From Ectopseudomonas mendocina (lineage in GTDB: Bacteria; Pseudomonadota; Gammaproteobacteria; Pseudomonadales; Pseudomonadaceae): DNA of 64,000 nt. Positions 62,468 through 64,000 of this stretch are shown in pieces; positions within the stretch are counted from its first letter, which is position 1, and the number at the start of each line of letters is the position of its first letter. Position numbers and translations under genes: made by a program. The stretch covers positions 124,001 to 188,000 of the forward strand of contig NZ_JADTQG010000013.1 in assembly GCF_016008875.1 (NCBI RefSeq), written 5' to 3'. The notes under the pieces are model-generated. The model did no database searches. It was not told where the DNA came from and saw nothing but the letters and a program-made list of their open reading frames with translations.

Positions 62468-62612
62468 GTTTATCTAGATGGCTTTGCGTTATCTTAGCGC
62501 GCTCTTGATGTTGGGCCTTTTGCCGCGGCGGACAACGCTTTTGCCGAGAAGGATATGCATCGACCTGGTTGCGGGTCGTCTGCCGAGCCCAGGTCGCTGA
62601 TGGGACGTAGTC

Positions 62613-63413
62613 ATGCAGAACAATTTCAATAATGCACCGCACATCCTTGTCATAGATGATTCCCCCGAAGAGCTGCGCAGCGTGGTGGGATTACTGCGCC
62701 AACAGCCCTGGCGCCTGTCCATGGCCAGCGATGCCCGCCAGGGTTTCCAACGCGCCTTGGCGCTAAAGCCCGACCTGATCCTGCTCGACGTGCGTATGCC
62801 GGGCATGGATGGCTTCACCCTATGTCGCCTGCTGCGTGAGGCGCCTGCCACCTGCCGCACGCCGGTCATCTTTCTCACCTCCGCCGGCGCGGTGGAGGAG
62901 CGCCTTGAAGGCCTGACGCTGGGCAGCGTCGATTACGTGCTCAAAGACTGCGATCCTCAGGAGATCCTCGCGCGTATCCGTATCCACCTGCAGTTGGCAT
63001 GGCGCGAGCCTGCCGCCGCGCAACGCGGCGAGGCTGACGAGCCGACCAGCCCGGACGAAATTTCCCTGCGCGCTGCCATGCGTCTGATCGCTCAACACCT
63101 CGACGAGATGCCGTCGCTGGCGGAGATCGCGCGCAAGGCCGGTACGCACGAGAAGCGCTTGTCGAGCATCTTCCGTGAGCACTTGGGCTGCACGGTCTTC
63201 GCCTACATCCGCGAGGCGCGGCTCAAGCGTGGGCAGGAACTGCTCAGCGAAAGCGTCATGGACATCCAGGACATCGCCGATCAGGTGGGATTTCGCAGTG
63301 CGTGCAATTTCACCACCGCATTCCGGGAGCGCGTGGGCATGACGCCCAGCCAGTATCGTCAGCAAACGCAGGGAAGCGGTGGCGCACCGCGAGCCGAGCA
63401 GGGCCGGGAATAA
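62613..63413 (+). CDS. Response regulator with AraC-type output domain
   Basis: 266 residues. The receiver domain (8 to about 125) has the acidic pair DD at 15-16, phosphoacceptor Asp59 in LILLDVRMPGMDGF, Thr/Ser in VIFLTSAG, and Lys in DYVLKD. The AraC HTH domain (about 150-255) has LAEIARKAGTHEKRLSSIFR and IADQVGFRSACNFTTAFRER. Receivers with AraC outputs are uncommon. It is followed seven bases later by a sensor gene, forming a two-component pair. Confidence 0.93.
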   Translation: MQNNFNNAPHILVIDDSPEELRSVVGLLRQQPWRLSMASDARQGFQRALALKPDLILLDVRMPGMDGFTLCRLLREAPATCRTPVIFLTSAGAVEERLEGLTLGSVDYVLKDCDPQEILARIRIHLQLAWREPAAAQRGEADEPTSPDEISLRAAMRLIAQHLDEMPSLAEIARKAGTHEKRLSSIFREHLGCTVFAYIREARLKRGQELLSESVMDIQDIADQVGFRSACNFTTAFRERVGMTPSQYRQQTQGSGGAPRAEQGRE

Positions 63414-63420
63414 CGTACGG

Positions 63421-64000
63421 ATGATGCTTGGATTCGTCCGCTGGCTTCAGCGGCTCGGTTTGTCGTGGTCTTTCGTTTCCCCACACGATGGATGCTGGCG
63501 GCTTTGGCTCGTCTGTATGCTGCTGTGCTGCAGCCCGGCCGCGTGGGCTCTGGATGTCTGCCTGGCCTCACGGGTGGATCTGGCGCCCCAGGCGCAGATT
63601 TTCGAAGATGTCAGCGGCCGTCTCGATGCCAAGCAGGTGCTGGCTTTGCCGGCTTCGCGCTTTCAGGCCGCCACACCTGCACTGCTAAGCCAAGAGTACA
63701 GTCACTCGGCCTACTGGCTGAGGTTCGAGCTGCATAACGGCCATGCCGAGGCCTGTCGCCGCTGGCTGACGGTGGGCGAGCCCCGCCTGCATGACATTCA
63801 GGTGCATACCTTGCGCGGCGATATTTGGAGCCGGCAGGTTGCCGGGGCCGGCTATCCGCTGGAGCAGTGGCCGGTGCTCGAGCGGCAACCGGTGTTCGAA
63901 CTGTTGCTCGAACCCGAGGAAAGTCTGCAGGTGCTGGTACGGGTGAGCACGCCGACGCTGCTGTTGCTGCAGCCGGTGCTGTGGGGAGAAACCGCGTTGC
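63421..64000 (+). CDS. 7TMR-DISM sensor protein (histidine kinase?), truncated by window end
   Basis: ATG at 63421 opens a frame that stays open for 193 codons to the end of the window. A signal segment ends near CCSPAAWA. After it comes a 7TMR-DISM extracellular region: LDVCLASRVDLAPQAQIFED, YSHSAYWLRFELHNGH, WLTVGEPRLHDIQVHTLRGD and ERQPVFELLLEPEESLQVLV. These are sensor domains that precede seven membrane helices and a kinase or cyclase. The seven-base distance to the response regulator points to its cognate kinase. The output domain is outside the window. Confidence 0.8.
   Translation, partial: MMLGFVRWLQRLGLSWSFVSPHDGCWRLWLVCMLLCCSPAAWALDVCLASRVDLAPQAQIFEDVSGRLDAKQVLALPASRFQAATPALLSQEYSHSAYWLRFELHNGHAEACRRWLTVGEPRLHDIQVHTLRGDIWSRQVAGAGYPLEQWPVLERQPVFELLLEPEESLQVLVRVSTPTLLLLQPVLWGETAL

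Overview
The window is bacterial, GC-rich and densely coded, and is almost certainly from a Pseudomonas (P. mendocina / P. pseudoalcaligenes-like lineage). Evidence is the gene content (NAGGN-type asparagine synthase, OprD porin, Bat/MoxR operon, large NAD-glutamate dehydrogenase, dapA-bamC-purC), repeats of the GTAGCCCGGAT and CTGTGGGAGCGG types, and AANAANAA (Crc/Hfq-like) sites at start codons. From memory, and unverified, much of the order from AraC/fadH through nadK, pepN, the RND operon and bat to NAD-glutamate dehydrogenase resembles the PA3068-PA3094 block of P. aeruginosa.

Layout. 1-2.5 kb: osmolyte (NAGGN) amidotransferase and divergent MarR. 2.6-3.0 kb: tRNA-Val and two tandem tRNA-Asp. 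3.1-9.2 kb: AraC regulator coupled to a nitrilase-fold protein lacking its catalytic Lys and Cys, divergent fadH, an NTF2-like protein and an orphan TAXI receptor. 9.7-20.9 kb: housekeeping genes (coiled-coil protein, PLP deaminase-like, cNMP-rhodanese, DUF1853, nadK, phosphoesterase, rhomboid protease, YeaC, DUF2797, pepN). 21.1-28.5 kb: a DUF1302 / DUF1329 / YCF48-like / MMPL operon behind a consensus sigma-54 promoter. 29-35.9 kb: MoxR-DUF58-DUF4381-BatA-BatB/TPR-BatD.

36.0-47.4 kb is the accessory highlight: pxpABC (5-oxoprolinase), two TRAP receptors with one DctQM membrane pair, an OprD porin, a chemoreceptor and a LysR regulator. Four transcription units here (pxpABC, dctP1, oprD, dctP2QM) each carry the same roughly 37-bp bipartite element, TTTCC(G/T)ATC-N20/21-GTTGGAC, 84-148 bp before the start codon. 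I read this as an outer-membrane-to-cytoplasm pyroglutamate (5-oxoproline) acquisition regulon. The NAD-glutamate dehydrogenase just downstream (47.7 kb) would drain its product, glutamate, to 2-oxoglutarate.

52.8-64 kb: BepA-like protease, TusA, AI-2E/PerM permease, Bcp, GcvR, dapA, bamC, a long-type purC, tRNA-Ser(CGA), YghU-like GST, LysR, and an AraC-output response regulator followed by the start of a 7TMR-DISM sensor that runs off the window. Every coding call is read from translated sequence and family knowledge; no database search was possible.
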